Of a DNA stretch of 52,711 nt, positions 8,965 to 15,505 are shown in pieces. The translations under genes and the position numbers were made by a program. The DNA comes from Fibrobacterota bacterium (GTDB lineage: Bacteria; Fibrobacterota; Fibrobacteria; UBA11236), in contig CANKII010000010.1 of assembly GCA_947482115.1 (NCBI GenBank), positions 1 through 52,711 of the forward strand. Reading direction: 5' to 3'. Each line of letters starts with the position of its first letter. Position 1 is the stretch's first letter. The notes below the pieces were generated by a model. That model worked only from the letters and a program-made list of their open reading frames with translations. It had not been told where the DNA came from and ran no database searches.

Positions 8965-9999
8965 ATGGCAAATGCATATCCGAAAATTCACAACGCAGCA
9001 TGGCCCGGACTGGTTGGCAAGGGCGGCACCGAAGCGGGTGCTGATCCGGTCATTTCTCAGGACAGGATGCTGGAGCTGACTGCCAATGCCGAAGTAAACG
9101 GCGTTAAGTTTGACGGCTTCGACATCTTCCTCTCACTTCCGCACACCGATTTGGAATCCACGGATGATGATCTCAAGAAGTTGGCCGACAAAGTCGCCGC
9201 CAAAAACTTGGTCATCGGATCTTTGGTCGCACCCATCTGGGGCGGCGGCGGAGCTTTCGGCACTGAAGAGGATCGAAAGAACTATTTGAATGTGCTCAAG
9301 AAATCCTGCGCCATCGGCAAGAAGCTGAAGGACATCGGCATCCGCAAGTACGGAGTCATTCGCTTGGATACCGCCAACAGCCCTTCCAACTTCAACCAAG
9401 ACCCGATCACCAACCAGAAAAAGAACATCGAGACCATCAAGGAAGCTGCGAAGATCGCCGAGAGCTACGGAGAGCAACTGGCCCTTGAAGGTGAGATCTG
9501 CTGGGGCGGCATGCACAGCTGGAGATCGTTGCTGGAGATTTTGGAAGGCGTTGACAATCCCAAGACCGTCGGCATTCAAGCGGACATGGCCCACACGCTT
9601 TTGTTCATGCTGGGATACAATGCCGAAGAGGATTCTCTCGTGCCCAAAGGCTTCAACTGGGAAAAGGATGCGTTCGACAAGGGCTACAAAATCCTCACCG
9701 ACAAGCTGCGTCCGTGGGTCAAGGACTTCCATGTCGCTCAGAACGACGCGACCGCATTCGGTTCCGGTTCTCATGACAAAACCGGGCGGCATTGCCGCGT
9801 GGATGATCCGAACGGCAAGCTGGACATCCCCTATCATGCCGGTTTCTGGTTGCGCAATCCCGATGGCACACACATCGACATCAAGCACATGTGCTGGGAC
9901 GGTTGCATGTTCCCGAACAGCGTGATGGAGCAGCAGAAAACATGGAACGATATCCTGGGCGCGATGATCGCAGTCCGGGACAGACACGGTTGGAACTGA
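8965..9999 (+). CDS. Sugar isomerase/epimerase, xylose-isomerase-like TIM barrel
   Basis: A 344-residue protein of the xylose-isomerase-like TIM barrel superfamily. Metal-binding acidic and histidine residues are seen in [14 protein letters not shown] (about 173-186), [13 protein letters not shown] (about 206-218), KDFHVAQND (about 252-260) and a charged loop, [16 protein letters not shown]. It has no signal peptide. It is larger than typical hydroxypyruvate isomerases (about 260) but shorter than L-rhamnose isomerases of the RhaI type (about 430). It could be a ketose 3-epimerase, an inosose-type dehydratase/isomerase, or the isomerase missing from the nearby rhamnose operon. A ribosome site, AGCGGAG, precedes the ATG. 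A hairpin repeat lies directly after its stop codon. Confidence 0.75.
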   Translation: MANAYPKIHNAAWPGLVGKGGTEAGADPVISQDRMLELTANAEVNGVKFDGFDIFLSLPHTDLESTDDDLKKLADKVAAKNLVIGSLVAPIWGGGGAFGTEEDRKNYLNVLKKSCAIGKKLKDIGIRKYGVIRLDTANSPSNFNQDPITNQKKNIETIKEAAKIAESYGEQLALEGEICWGGMHSWRSLLEILEGVDNPKTVGIQADMAHTLLFMLGYNAEEDSLVPKGFNWEKDAFDKGYKILTDKLRPWVKDFHVAQNDATAFGSGSHDKTGRHCRVDDPNGKLDIPYHAGFWLRNPDGTHIDIKHMCWDGCMFPNSVMEQQKTWNDILGAMIAVRDRHGWN

Positions 10000-10000
10000 G

Positions 10001-10028
10001 CGGTCGTTTCGACTCCGCTCAACGACCG
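10001..10028. repeat. Dispersed hairpin repeat, member 1
   Basis: Stem CGGTCGTT (10001-10008), loop TCGACTCCGCTC, stem AACGACCG (10021-10028). It fills the gap between the TIM-barrel stop and the oxidoreductase ribosome site. The loop core TCGAC-N3-GCTC recurs at 14499, 22805 and 40504 (reverse orientation) with different stem bases that still pair. Confidence 0.8.
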
Positions 10029-10049
10029 AGAAAACAAAAAGGAAAGTCT

Positions 10050-11192
10050 ATGGCAAAGAAAAAACTGAATGTCGGCATGATCGGGTACGGGTTCATGGCC
10101 CGCACCCACTCCAACGCCTTCCGCAAGGTCGGCAACTTCTTTGATCTCGAATACGAACCGGTTCTTAAAGCGGTGTGTGGCCGCAATGAAGCTGCGGTGA
10201 AAAAATTTGCGGGCACGTGGGGTTATGAATCCGTCGAAACTGACTGGCGCAAGATCATCGAGCGCAAAGACATCGACCTCGTCGACATCTGCACGCCCAA
10301 TGATTTGCATGTCGAAATGGCCGTGGCTGCCGCCAAGGCTGGCAAGATGATCATCTGCGAAAAACCGCTGGCCCGCAACGGCGCGGAAGGCGAGATCATG
10401 GTCGCGGCCGTGGAAGCTGCCAAGGTTCCCAACTTCGTGTCCTACAACTATCGTCGCATACCGGCGGTGACGTTGGCGAAAAAATTGATCGACGAAGGCC
10501 GTCTCGGAAAAATCTTCCACTATCGCGCCAAGTTCCTGCAGGACTGGACCATCTCCGCTGACCTGCCCGTGGGCGGAACCGGTCTGTGGCGCCTCGATGT
10601 GAACTCCGCCGGATCGGGTGTGACCGGCGACCTGCTGGCGCATTGCATCGACACGGCCATCTGGTTGAACGGTTCGATCAAGGACGTTAACGCCATGACC
10701 GAAACGTTCATCAAGGAACGCAAGAACACCTTCACCGGCGAAACGCAAAAAATCGGCATCGACGACGCCTGTACCTTCATGGGGCACTTCGAGAACGGCT
10801 CGCTTGCGACGTTCGAATCCACACGCTACGCGCGAGGGCACAAGGCGCTGTACACGCTGGAGATCAACGGCGAACACGCTTCCATCGCATGGGACCTGCA
10901 CGATCTGCACCGCCTGCAATGGTTTGATCACAAGGACGAAAGCCAGTTGCGCGGATGGAAATCCATTCACATCACCGACGGCGATCATCCGTACATGAAA
11001 CACTGGTGGGTGCCGGGTTTGCAAATCGGTTATGAGCACAGCTTCGTGCATCAGATCGCGGACTTCCTGGAAGGTTTGGCCACCGGCAAACCTGCCGGGC
11101 CGACGTTCCGCGATGCGTTGGAGACGACGTATATCTGCGATGCGGTCTTGGAATCTGCGAAGACCGGCTCGTGGCAGAATGTGAAGAAGTAG
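10050..11192 (+). CDS. Gfo/Idh/MocA family NAD(P)-dependent sugar oxidoreductase
   Basis: A 380-residue oxidoreductase. The N-terminal Rossmann fold opens [19 protein letters not shown] (6-24). The catalytic EKP motif is present ([10 protein letters not shown], about 108-117). The substrate domain has [13 protein letters not shown] (about 194-206), equivalent to the GD-SH-D block of the family. Members oxidise a secondary hydroxyl of a sugar, inositol or anhydro-sugar, often to a 3-keto form that a TIM-barrel partner then isomerises, hydrates or cleaves. The direct neighbour is such a TIM-barrel gene. The start is ATG 10050, with GGAAAG upstream; a longer open frame would run through the hairpin repeat and is rejected. 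It is the last gene of the run and is followed by a terminator. Confidence 0.88.
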   Translation: MAKKKLNVGMIGYGFMARTHSNAFRKVGNFFDLEYEPVLKAVCGRNEAAVKKFAGTWGYESVETDWRKIIERKDIDLVDICTPNDLHVEMAVAAAKAGKMIICEKPLARNGAEGEIMVAAVEAAKVPNFVSYNYRRIPAVTLAKKLIDEGRLGKIFHYRAKFLQDWTISADLPVGGTGLWRLDVNSAGSGVTGDLLAHCIDTAIWLNGSIKDVNAMTETFIKERKNTFTGETQKIGIDDACTFMGHFENGSLATFESTRYARGHKALYTLEINGEHASIAWDLHDLHRLQWFDHKDESQLRGWKSIHITDGDHPYMKHWWVPGLQIGYEHSFVHQIADFLEGLATGKPAGPTFRDALETTYICDAVLESAKTGSWQNVKK

Positions 11193-11214
11193 ACTTCCAA
11201 TACAGATTGAACTT

Positions 11215-11248
11215 AAAACGCTACCCAAAAGGGTGGCGTTTTTATTTT
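11215..11248 (+). terminator. Rho-independent terminator after the seven-gene cluster
   Basis: Stem AACGCTACCC, loop AAAA, stem GGGTGGCGTT with one G-T pair, followed by a T-rich tail. It lies 23 bp after the oxidoreductase stop and marks the 3' end of the 3337-11192 transcription unit. Confidence 0.85.
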
Positions 11249-11259
11249 AGGCTTTAGCA

Positions 11260-11945
11260 ATGAGCAATTTAATACTGATAGCAAGCATACTTGTTTCAGC
11301 AATTTCCTGGGCATTAAGTTTTATTGAACCAAAAAAACGTAGGCTGACTTGGACCGCCCTCACAACAATGGCAACCATCACGATTTTAGTTGTGGGTCAT
11401 TTTCGAAAGGAAAACCTTAGTAGAGATGTCAATAGAATTAGCATCGAAAACACAAACCTTAAAAAAGGACAAGACTCAAGTAATCAAAAAATAAATCAGC
11501 TGAAGATTGAAAATGGAGATCTTTCTGTAAAAATAAAAGTGGCTGAAGAAATGGCATACCAAGAATACGCCCTATATGATGTGACTGGTCGAAAAAACAG
11601 TGGTGGAATCGCCGCCTTCGCACCAGGCATACGCTTGTATATTCCAACCCCTCTTACCGATTGGAATAAGGGCTTCTTTTCAAGATCCGAGATCGAATAA
11701 TTTGTGCCTGCGTTCCTTCTACCGATTCTATCTGCAAAACCGTGATCGACAAGTCGCCCCAATACCCATTCCCCCACTACTTCCTCGCAAGATGCCTAAA
11801 GGAACACGGGGACTCTTCTTGGAGGCTTTCTGCCCACACAGCAAGGAAAACTTTATTAAAGACCACCAAAATCTTGAACCATCATGGCGATCATGATTGG
11901 ATTCTTACAGAGGTGAATAAATTGTTGGCTGAGTCAAAGCTCTGA
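11260..11945 (+). pseudogene. Frameshifted membrane/coiled-coil protein with TPR-like tail
   Basis: Two open segments look like one gene in two frames. The first (11260-11700, 146 residues) has two N-terminal membrane segments (SNLILIASILVSAISWALSF and WTALTTMATITILVVGHF) and then a coiled coil rich in Asn, Lys and Glu (about 50-100). It stops at 11698-11700. The second (readable to 11945 in the -1/+2 frame) contains IDKSPQYPFPHYFLARCLKEHGD, a TPR-like helix pair, and ends TEVNKLLAESKL. Neither part has an independent ribosome site apart from the first start. The region is clearly more AT-rich than its neighbours. A sequencing or assembly indel near 11690-11740 would explain it equally well as true decay. 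Function unknown. Confidence 0.55.
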
Positions 11946-11959
11946 AAAAATCAAATCCG

Positions 11960-11975
11960 GGTGACACCCGTCACC
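11960..11975. repeat. Small REP-like hairpin upstream of the transposase
   Basis: Inverted repeat GGTGAC-ACCC-GTCACC, about 35 bp before the REP-associated transposase start. Its place beside a RAYT gene makes it a candidate REP unit, but it is short and seen only once here. Confidence 0.35.
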
Positions 11976-12009
11976 TCCGCCGTTTCAACTGCCATCCATA
12001 TTTTCCCAC

Positions 12010-12576
12010 ATGCCATTCAATCCAGCCAAACACCATCGGCGATCCGTTCGCCTGCGGGGATGGGATTATTCGAACGCTGGCGCATATTTCGTGACCCTGT
12101 GTGCCAAAAACCGGGAATGTTTATTCGGCACCGTGGTTCACGGCGAAATGCAATTGAATGAAATGGGTCGTATCGCGGCCGAATGTTGGGAATGGTTGGA
12201 AAAACAATATGCCCATGTGGAATGGGATCAATGGGTGATTATGCCGAATCACATGCATGCAATCATCGTGTTACATGGTAGGGGCGCGTTGCAACGCGCC
12301 CCTACGGAATCCCAACCCGTAAAAACCAAATCATTGGGCCAATTAATCGGCATGTATAAAACCGTTTCCACCCGGCGCATCAACGAATTTCGCAACACAC
12401 CGGGCATAATCGTATGGCAACGCAATTACCACGAACACATCGTTCGGAATGATGATGAATTGATTCGAATTCGGCGATATATCGCCAACAATCCCGGAAA
12501 ATGGGAATCCGATCTGGAAAACCCTGCGTTGATTACGTTCGCGCCCGCAACCAATCCAAACCCATCGCCCCGATGA
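12010..12576 (+). mobile_element. REP-associated tyrosine transposase (RAYT, IS200/Y1 family)
   Basis: An intact 188-residue RAYT. Diagnostic parts are the N-terminal RRSVRLRGWDYSNAGAYFVTLCAKNR, the HUH-type metal motif in MPNHMHAI (HMH), and the C-terminal WQRNYHEHIVRNDDEL with the probable nucleophilic tyrosine. The tail IRRYIANNPGKWESD is also typical. These enzymes bind and cut REP palindromes and are usually single-copy, domesticated relatives of IS200 transposases. A 28-bp perfect palindrome sits within its own frame (12278-12305), between the HUH motif and the tyrosine helix. The 3' end overlaps the convergent ABC permease gene by 44 bp, so insertion next to, or into, the transporter operon is likely. 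Confidence 0.9.
12278..12305. repeat. 28-bp perfect palindrome inside the RAYT coding frame
   Basis: Arms GTAGGGGCGCG (12278-12288) and CGCGCCCCTAC (12295-12305) flank the self-complementary centre TTGCAA, so all 28 bases are palindromic. Pairing stops exactly at both ends (G/G at the next position). It encodes part of a loop, GRGALQRAPT, between the catalytic motifs of the transposase. Confidence 0.9.
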
Positions 12577-13528
12577 TGATAGTTCCCACAATGATGTTCT
12601 GCATGTAGTTCGGAACCCCGGCCATGTTGCATCCATTGCGCAGCACCGTCATCAACAAAGCCCCGACGAGCGATCCCGCTGCGCGGCCTTCTCCGCCACG
12701 CAGCGAACCCCCGCCGATCACCACTGCCGCAACGATGTCCAATTCCATTCCCTCTGCTGCAGTCGGATCGCCGAGCGTGAGGTTGGCGAATTGCATCGCA
12801 CCCGCCATGCCGGCAAAGGCACCGCCGACTGCGTAGAGAAGCAATCGCTGGCGAATCACAGGAATGCCGCAATAGCGTGCGGCGGTTTCGTTGGAACCCA
12901 GCGCATACGCATAGCGGCCAAAGATCGTGAACCGTAAAATACCACCGACGAGCAAACCCAATATGATCAGAATCCAAACGCCGGGAGCCAGGAGCAGCCA
13001 CGAGGGAGTCGGATCAATTTCCATCAAAGAGTTGATCCACGTTGTCGGAGCCGTCACCGTTTGTTCCTGCGCCAGCCATTTCGCCACACCGCGAAAGATT
13101 TGCATGGTGCCGAGAGTTGCGATGAAGGGCATGATGCGCCATCGCGCAGAAAGAAACCCATTGAGTAGCCCGCACAATCCGCCAATCCCAATGGCCGCGC
13201 ACAATGCGATCCACGGAAGCATGCGACCGGGTTCGGGATGCAAGCGGAGAATTTGCGCTATGAGCACGGTGGACAGGGCGATGATCGACCCGACGCTGAG
13301 ATCAATGCCACCGCTCACAATCACGAAGGTCATTCCCAATGCGCCGATTCCCACAATGACGGATTGGGTCAATAGGGTTTTGAGATTGTACCCACTATGA
13401 AATGCCGGAGGGGCGATGAAGGAAAAAAGAAGAAAGACAGCGATCAGGCACAGGTATGGCGCCAACAACCGGATCGTTTCACGATTGACACGGCGGTTGG
13501 GGCGTAGGGGCGGGGTTATTCCAACCAT
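12533..13528 (-). CDS. Sugar ABC transporter permease (RbsC/RhaP-type)
   Basis: A 331-residue inner-membrane permease of the ribose/rhamnose-type carbohydrate importer family. It has about nine hydrophobic segments and the family signature GMTFVIVSGGIDLSVGSIIAL (about 64-84). GGGSLRGGEGRAAGSLVGALLM (about 273-294) matches the conserved EAA-like cytoplasmic loop region. It forms the membrane channel for a periplasmic binding protein encoded just upstream (overlap of 13 bp). No ATPase gene is found beside it or elsewhere in the window, although these systems need one. The 3' end overlaps the RAYT gene on the other strand. Divergence from the DeoR gene and the rhamnose operon suggests L-rhamnose or a related deoxysugar as substrate. 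Confidence 0.9.
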   Translation of the reverse strand: MVGITPPLRPNRRVNRETIRLLAPYLCLIAVFLLFSFIAPPAFHSGYNLKTLLTQSVIVGIGALGMTFVIVSGGIDLSVGSIIALSTVLIAQILRLHPEPGRMLPWIALCAAIGIGGLCGLLNGFLSARWRIMPFIATLGTMQIFRGVAKWLAQEQTVTAPTTWINSLMEIDPTPSWLLLAPGVWILIILGLLVGGILRFTIFGRYAYALGSNETAARYCGIPVIRQRLLLYAVGGAFAGMAGAMQFANLTLGDPTAAEGMELDIVAAVVIGGGSLRGGEGRAAGSLVGALLMTVLRNGCNMAGVPNYMQNIIVGTIIIGAMGLDWLRART

Positions 13529-14475
13529 TTTTTCAAATCCGGTGAAACCAATTCCTTCACATCCGGATCGGAAAGATTACCTGCCGTAATGAATCGTGCA
13601 CCGGTATCAATGCGCTTTTCCACCTTTTGCCCGCGCACTGCGGCCACCGCTGTCTTTACACCGAGATAGCCGATGCGAAACGGATCTTGAACCACCAAGC
13701 CTTCAATCTCCCCCACCTTCATCGCATTCAACAACGGCTCGGTGGCATCGAAGCCAATGAGTTTCACCTTCTTCGCACGCCCCGCCGTCTGTAAAGCGCG
13801 CAGCATGCCGAATGTGGTGGGTGCATTGGGAGTGAAAATGCCATCGACCTCGGAGAACTTGTTCAACAAATTTTGCGCAGTCTTTAAAGCCGATTCGGCT
13901 GTCACGCCCGCATATTGATTCGAAGAAATCACCTGCACGTTCGGCGCATATTCCTTGATGCCATCCAAAAAACCATCTTCGCGGTAACTGTTGCTGGCCG
14001 ATCCTTCCAAGTATCTCATCACCATGACTTTGGACGGTTTCTTTCCTAAAAGATCCGCCATGTGTTTTGCCGCCAGTTTTCCCGCCGCATAATTGTCCGT
14101 GGCCACAAAACTTGCGAAGGCTTTCGATTTGAGATCGGAATCGATGATCACCGTTTTGATGCCGCGTTTGTCCGCCGCTTCCACAGGACGGGCCAAAGCC
14201 GTCTCATCCAGAGGCGCGAGCACAATCGCCGAGACCCCGCGGCTGATGAAATTTTGAACCACTTCGATTTGGCCCTTGCGATCATCCTCCTTGGACGGCC
14301 CCTGCCAGATGATATCGACGCTGTCTTCCCGGGACGCTTTCACCGCTCCGGCATGCACGGTTTTCCAATACTCGTGAATGGTGCCTTTGGGAATCACTGC
14401 CACGGTAATCTTTGCCGCCAAAGAGAAAACCGGGAGAATTAGCAAGGCCAAAAGGGAAAGGCAGAATTTTTGCAT
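13516..14475 (-). CDS. Sugar ABC transporter periplasmic binding protein
   Basis: A 319-residue binding protein of the RbsB/RhaS-like type I periplasmic fold. The signal peptide is MQKFCLSLLALLILPVFSLA, with cleavage before AKITVAVIPKG. Family blocks include GAVKASREDSVDIIWQGPSKEDD, GVSAIVLAPLDETALARPVEAA, VIIDSDLKS, VDGIFTPNAPTTFGMLRAL and VKLIGFDATEPLLNAM. It captures the sugar in the periplasm and hands it to the permease at 12533-13528, with which it overlaps. The ribosome site GGAAAG lies about 8 bp before the ATG. It shares a 99-bp divergent promoter region with the DeoR regulator, which holds one operator-like palindrome and one hairpin repeat. Rhamnose as ligand is inferred from context. 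Confidence 0.9.
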   Translation of the reverse strand: MQKFCLSLLALLILPVFSLAAKITVAVIPKGTIHEYWKTVHAGAVKASREDSVDIIWQGPSKEDDRKGQIEVVQNFISRGVSAIVLAPLDETALARPVEAADKRGIKTVIIDSDLKSKAFASFVATDNYAAGKLAAKHMADLLGKKPSKVMVMRYLEGSASNSYREDGFLDGIKEYAPNVQVISSNQYAGVTAESALKTAQNLLNKFSEVDGIFTPNAPTTFGMLRALQTAGRAKKVKLIGFDATEPLLNAMKVGEIEGLVVQDPFRIGYLGVKTAVAAVRGQKVEKRIDTGARFITAGNLSDPDVKELVSPDLKKWLE

Positions 14476-14498
14476 AAAGATCTTTCCGTACCACCGTC

Positions 14499-14523
14499 GG
14501 CCCTTCGACTCCGCTCAGGGACC
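14499..14523. repeat. Dispersed hairpin repeat, member 2
   Basis: Stem GGCCCT, loop TCGACTCCGCTC, stem AGGGACC. The loop is identical to that of member 1 (10009-10020), while the stem bases differ but still pair. It sits in the divergent promoter gap between the binding-protein gene and deoR. Confidence 0.75.
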
Positions 14524-14541
14524 TCCGGTTGGAAATAAATA

Positions 14542-14559
14542 TATTTTCATTTTGAAATT
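14542..14559. promoter_or_regulatory. Operator-like palindrome 1, probable DeoR-family site
   Basis: TATTTTC-ATTT-TGAAATT. The arrangement TATTTTC-N4-TGAAA is matched at 15370-15387, and a relaxed version occurs at 15401-15418. It lies 16 bp before the deoR start codon in the divergent gap with the ABC transporter genes, a usual place for autoregulation. Confidence 0.6.
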
Positions 14560-14574
14560 AATAATGGGGATAAA

Positions 14575-15357
14575 ATGCGGACCGTGAAATTCCGGAACGA
14601 ACGCCGGGAAAAAATCGTGGGATTACTGTCGTCCAACCGGCGCATGTCGGTGGGCGAACTCAGCAAACAGTTGCGGGTCACGGGCGCCACCATTCGCGCT
14701 GACCTTGAAGCGTTGAACCGGCAGAATAAGATCATCCGCACCTTCGGCGGAGCATTGGCTCCGCATGAATCCACACCCTTGTCCGAAATGCCGATGGACG
14801 TGCGTTTGCGAAAACAGGTCACTGAAAAGCAGGCCATCGGCCGTGCAGCCGCCGCCTTGGTGCATGACGGGATGGTTGTGGCGCTGGACGCCAGTACCAC
14901 TTCGCTCGCCATGTCCTATTTCCTCAAAGGACGCAAGGCTTTGACCATCATCACCAACAGCCTGCCCATTGCCTCGCATTTGGTGGACGCGCCGGGAGTG
15001 AACGTCATTTTACCCGGCGGAACCTTGCGTCACGAATCTTCATCGGTAGTAGGACCGGAGGCGGTCAATTTTCTTTCCCGCATGGAAGCGGAATTGTGTT
15101 TCATGGGCGTGCACAGCATTCATTTGACAAAGGGACTTGGTGAGGTGAGTCAGGCGGAGATGGGGGTCAAGCAGGCGCTGGCCGGATTCAGTCGGAAAGT
15201 GATTGTGCTGGCGGACTCGACGAAATGGAACCGGGTATCCGCCGCTTACTTCTGGTCGCTCGATAAAATCGACACCCTCATCACCGAAGGCCAAATTCCC
15301 AGCGAAACGAAGGATTCCTTGAAAACAAGCCGAGTCAAGCTGGTTTTAGCGCAATAA
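14575..15357 (+). CDS. DeoR-family transcriptional regulator
   Basis: A 260-residue regulator. The N-terminal winged helix-turn-helix reads RREKIVGLLSSNRRMSVGELSKQLRVTGATIRADLEALNRQNKIIRTFGGA (about 10-60), the classic DeoR signature. The sensor domain follows from about residue 75 (AIGRAAAALVHDGMVVALDASTTS, LTIITNSLPIA, ILPGGTLRHESSSVVGP, VLADSTKW), a fold that binds phosphorylated sugars in this family. It likely represses the divergent ABC transporter genes and the rhamnulose operon until a sugar phosphate such as rhamnulose-1-phosphate accumulates. The ribosome site GGGGAT lies before ATG 14575. Matching palindromes in both adjacent regulatory gaps support this. Confidence 0.9.
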   Translation: MRTVKFRNERREKIVGLLSSNRRMSVGELSKQLRVTGATIRADLEALNRQNKIIRTFGGALAPHESTPLSEMPMDVRLRKQVTEKQAIGRAAAALVHDGMVVALDASTTSLAMSYFLKGRKALTIITNSLPIASHLVDAPGVNVILPGGTLRHESSSVVGPEAVNFLSRMEAELCFMGVHSIHLTKGLGEVSQAEMGVKQALAGFSRKVIVLADSTKWNRVSAAYFWSLDKIDTLITEGQIPSETKDSLKTSRVKLVLAQ

Positions 15358-15369
15358 AAGCAGCCACTT

Positions 15370-15387
15370 TATTTTCTAATTGAAAAT
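15370..15387. promoter_or_regulatory. Operator-like palindrome 2
   Basis: TATTTTC-TAAT-TGAAAAT, the strongest match to the site at 14542. It lies between deoR and the aldolase/dehydrogenase gene, 118 bp before its start codon. Confidence 0.6.
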
Positions 15388-15400
15388 ATAGATCGTTTAA

Positions 15401-15418
15401 TATTTTTGTTTTAAAAAT
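15401..15418. promoter_or_regulatory. Operator-like palindrome 3
   Basis: TATTTTT-GTTT-TAAAAAT: same arm and spacer lengths, perfect arms but without the C/G pair. It is 31 bp centre-to-centre from palindrome 2, about three helical turns, so two repressor dimers could bind one face of the DNA. Confidence 0.5.
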
Positions 15419-15505
15419 GGACTCAACGTAGTACCTTATGGCATCTCGATTTACTGAAACGAAGACCCGGGGAAATCACCCCTTTTAAAAACACCAGGAG
15501 AAATT

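Noticed and set aside
7621-8991. 456-residue open frame on the minus strand over the second cupin
   Set aside because: It mirrors the real gene's codon structure; the plus-strand frame has a ribosome site, a close paralogue and recognisable metal motifs, while the minus frame has no known domain.
8965-9999. Naming the TIM-barrel protein as L-rhamnose isomerase
   Set aside because: It is markedly shorter than known RhaA or RhaI proteins, and no specific signature was visible; kept only as a hypothesis.
9834-11228. 464-residue minus-strand open frame over the Gfo/Idh gene
   Set aside because: The opposite strand has the Rossmann and EKP motifs; the long frame also crosses a hairpin repeat and a terminator.
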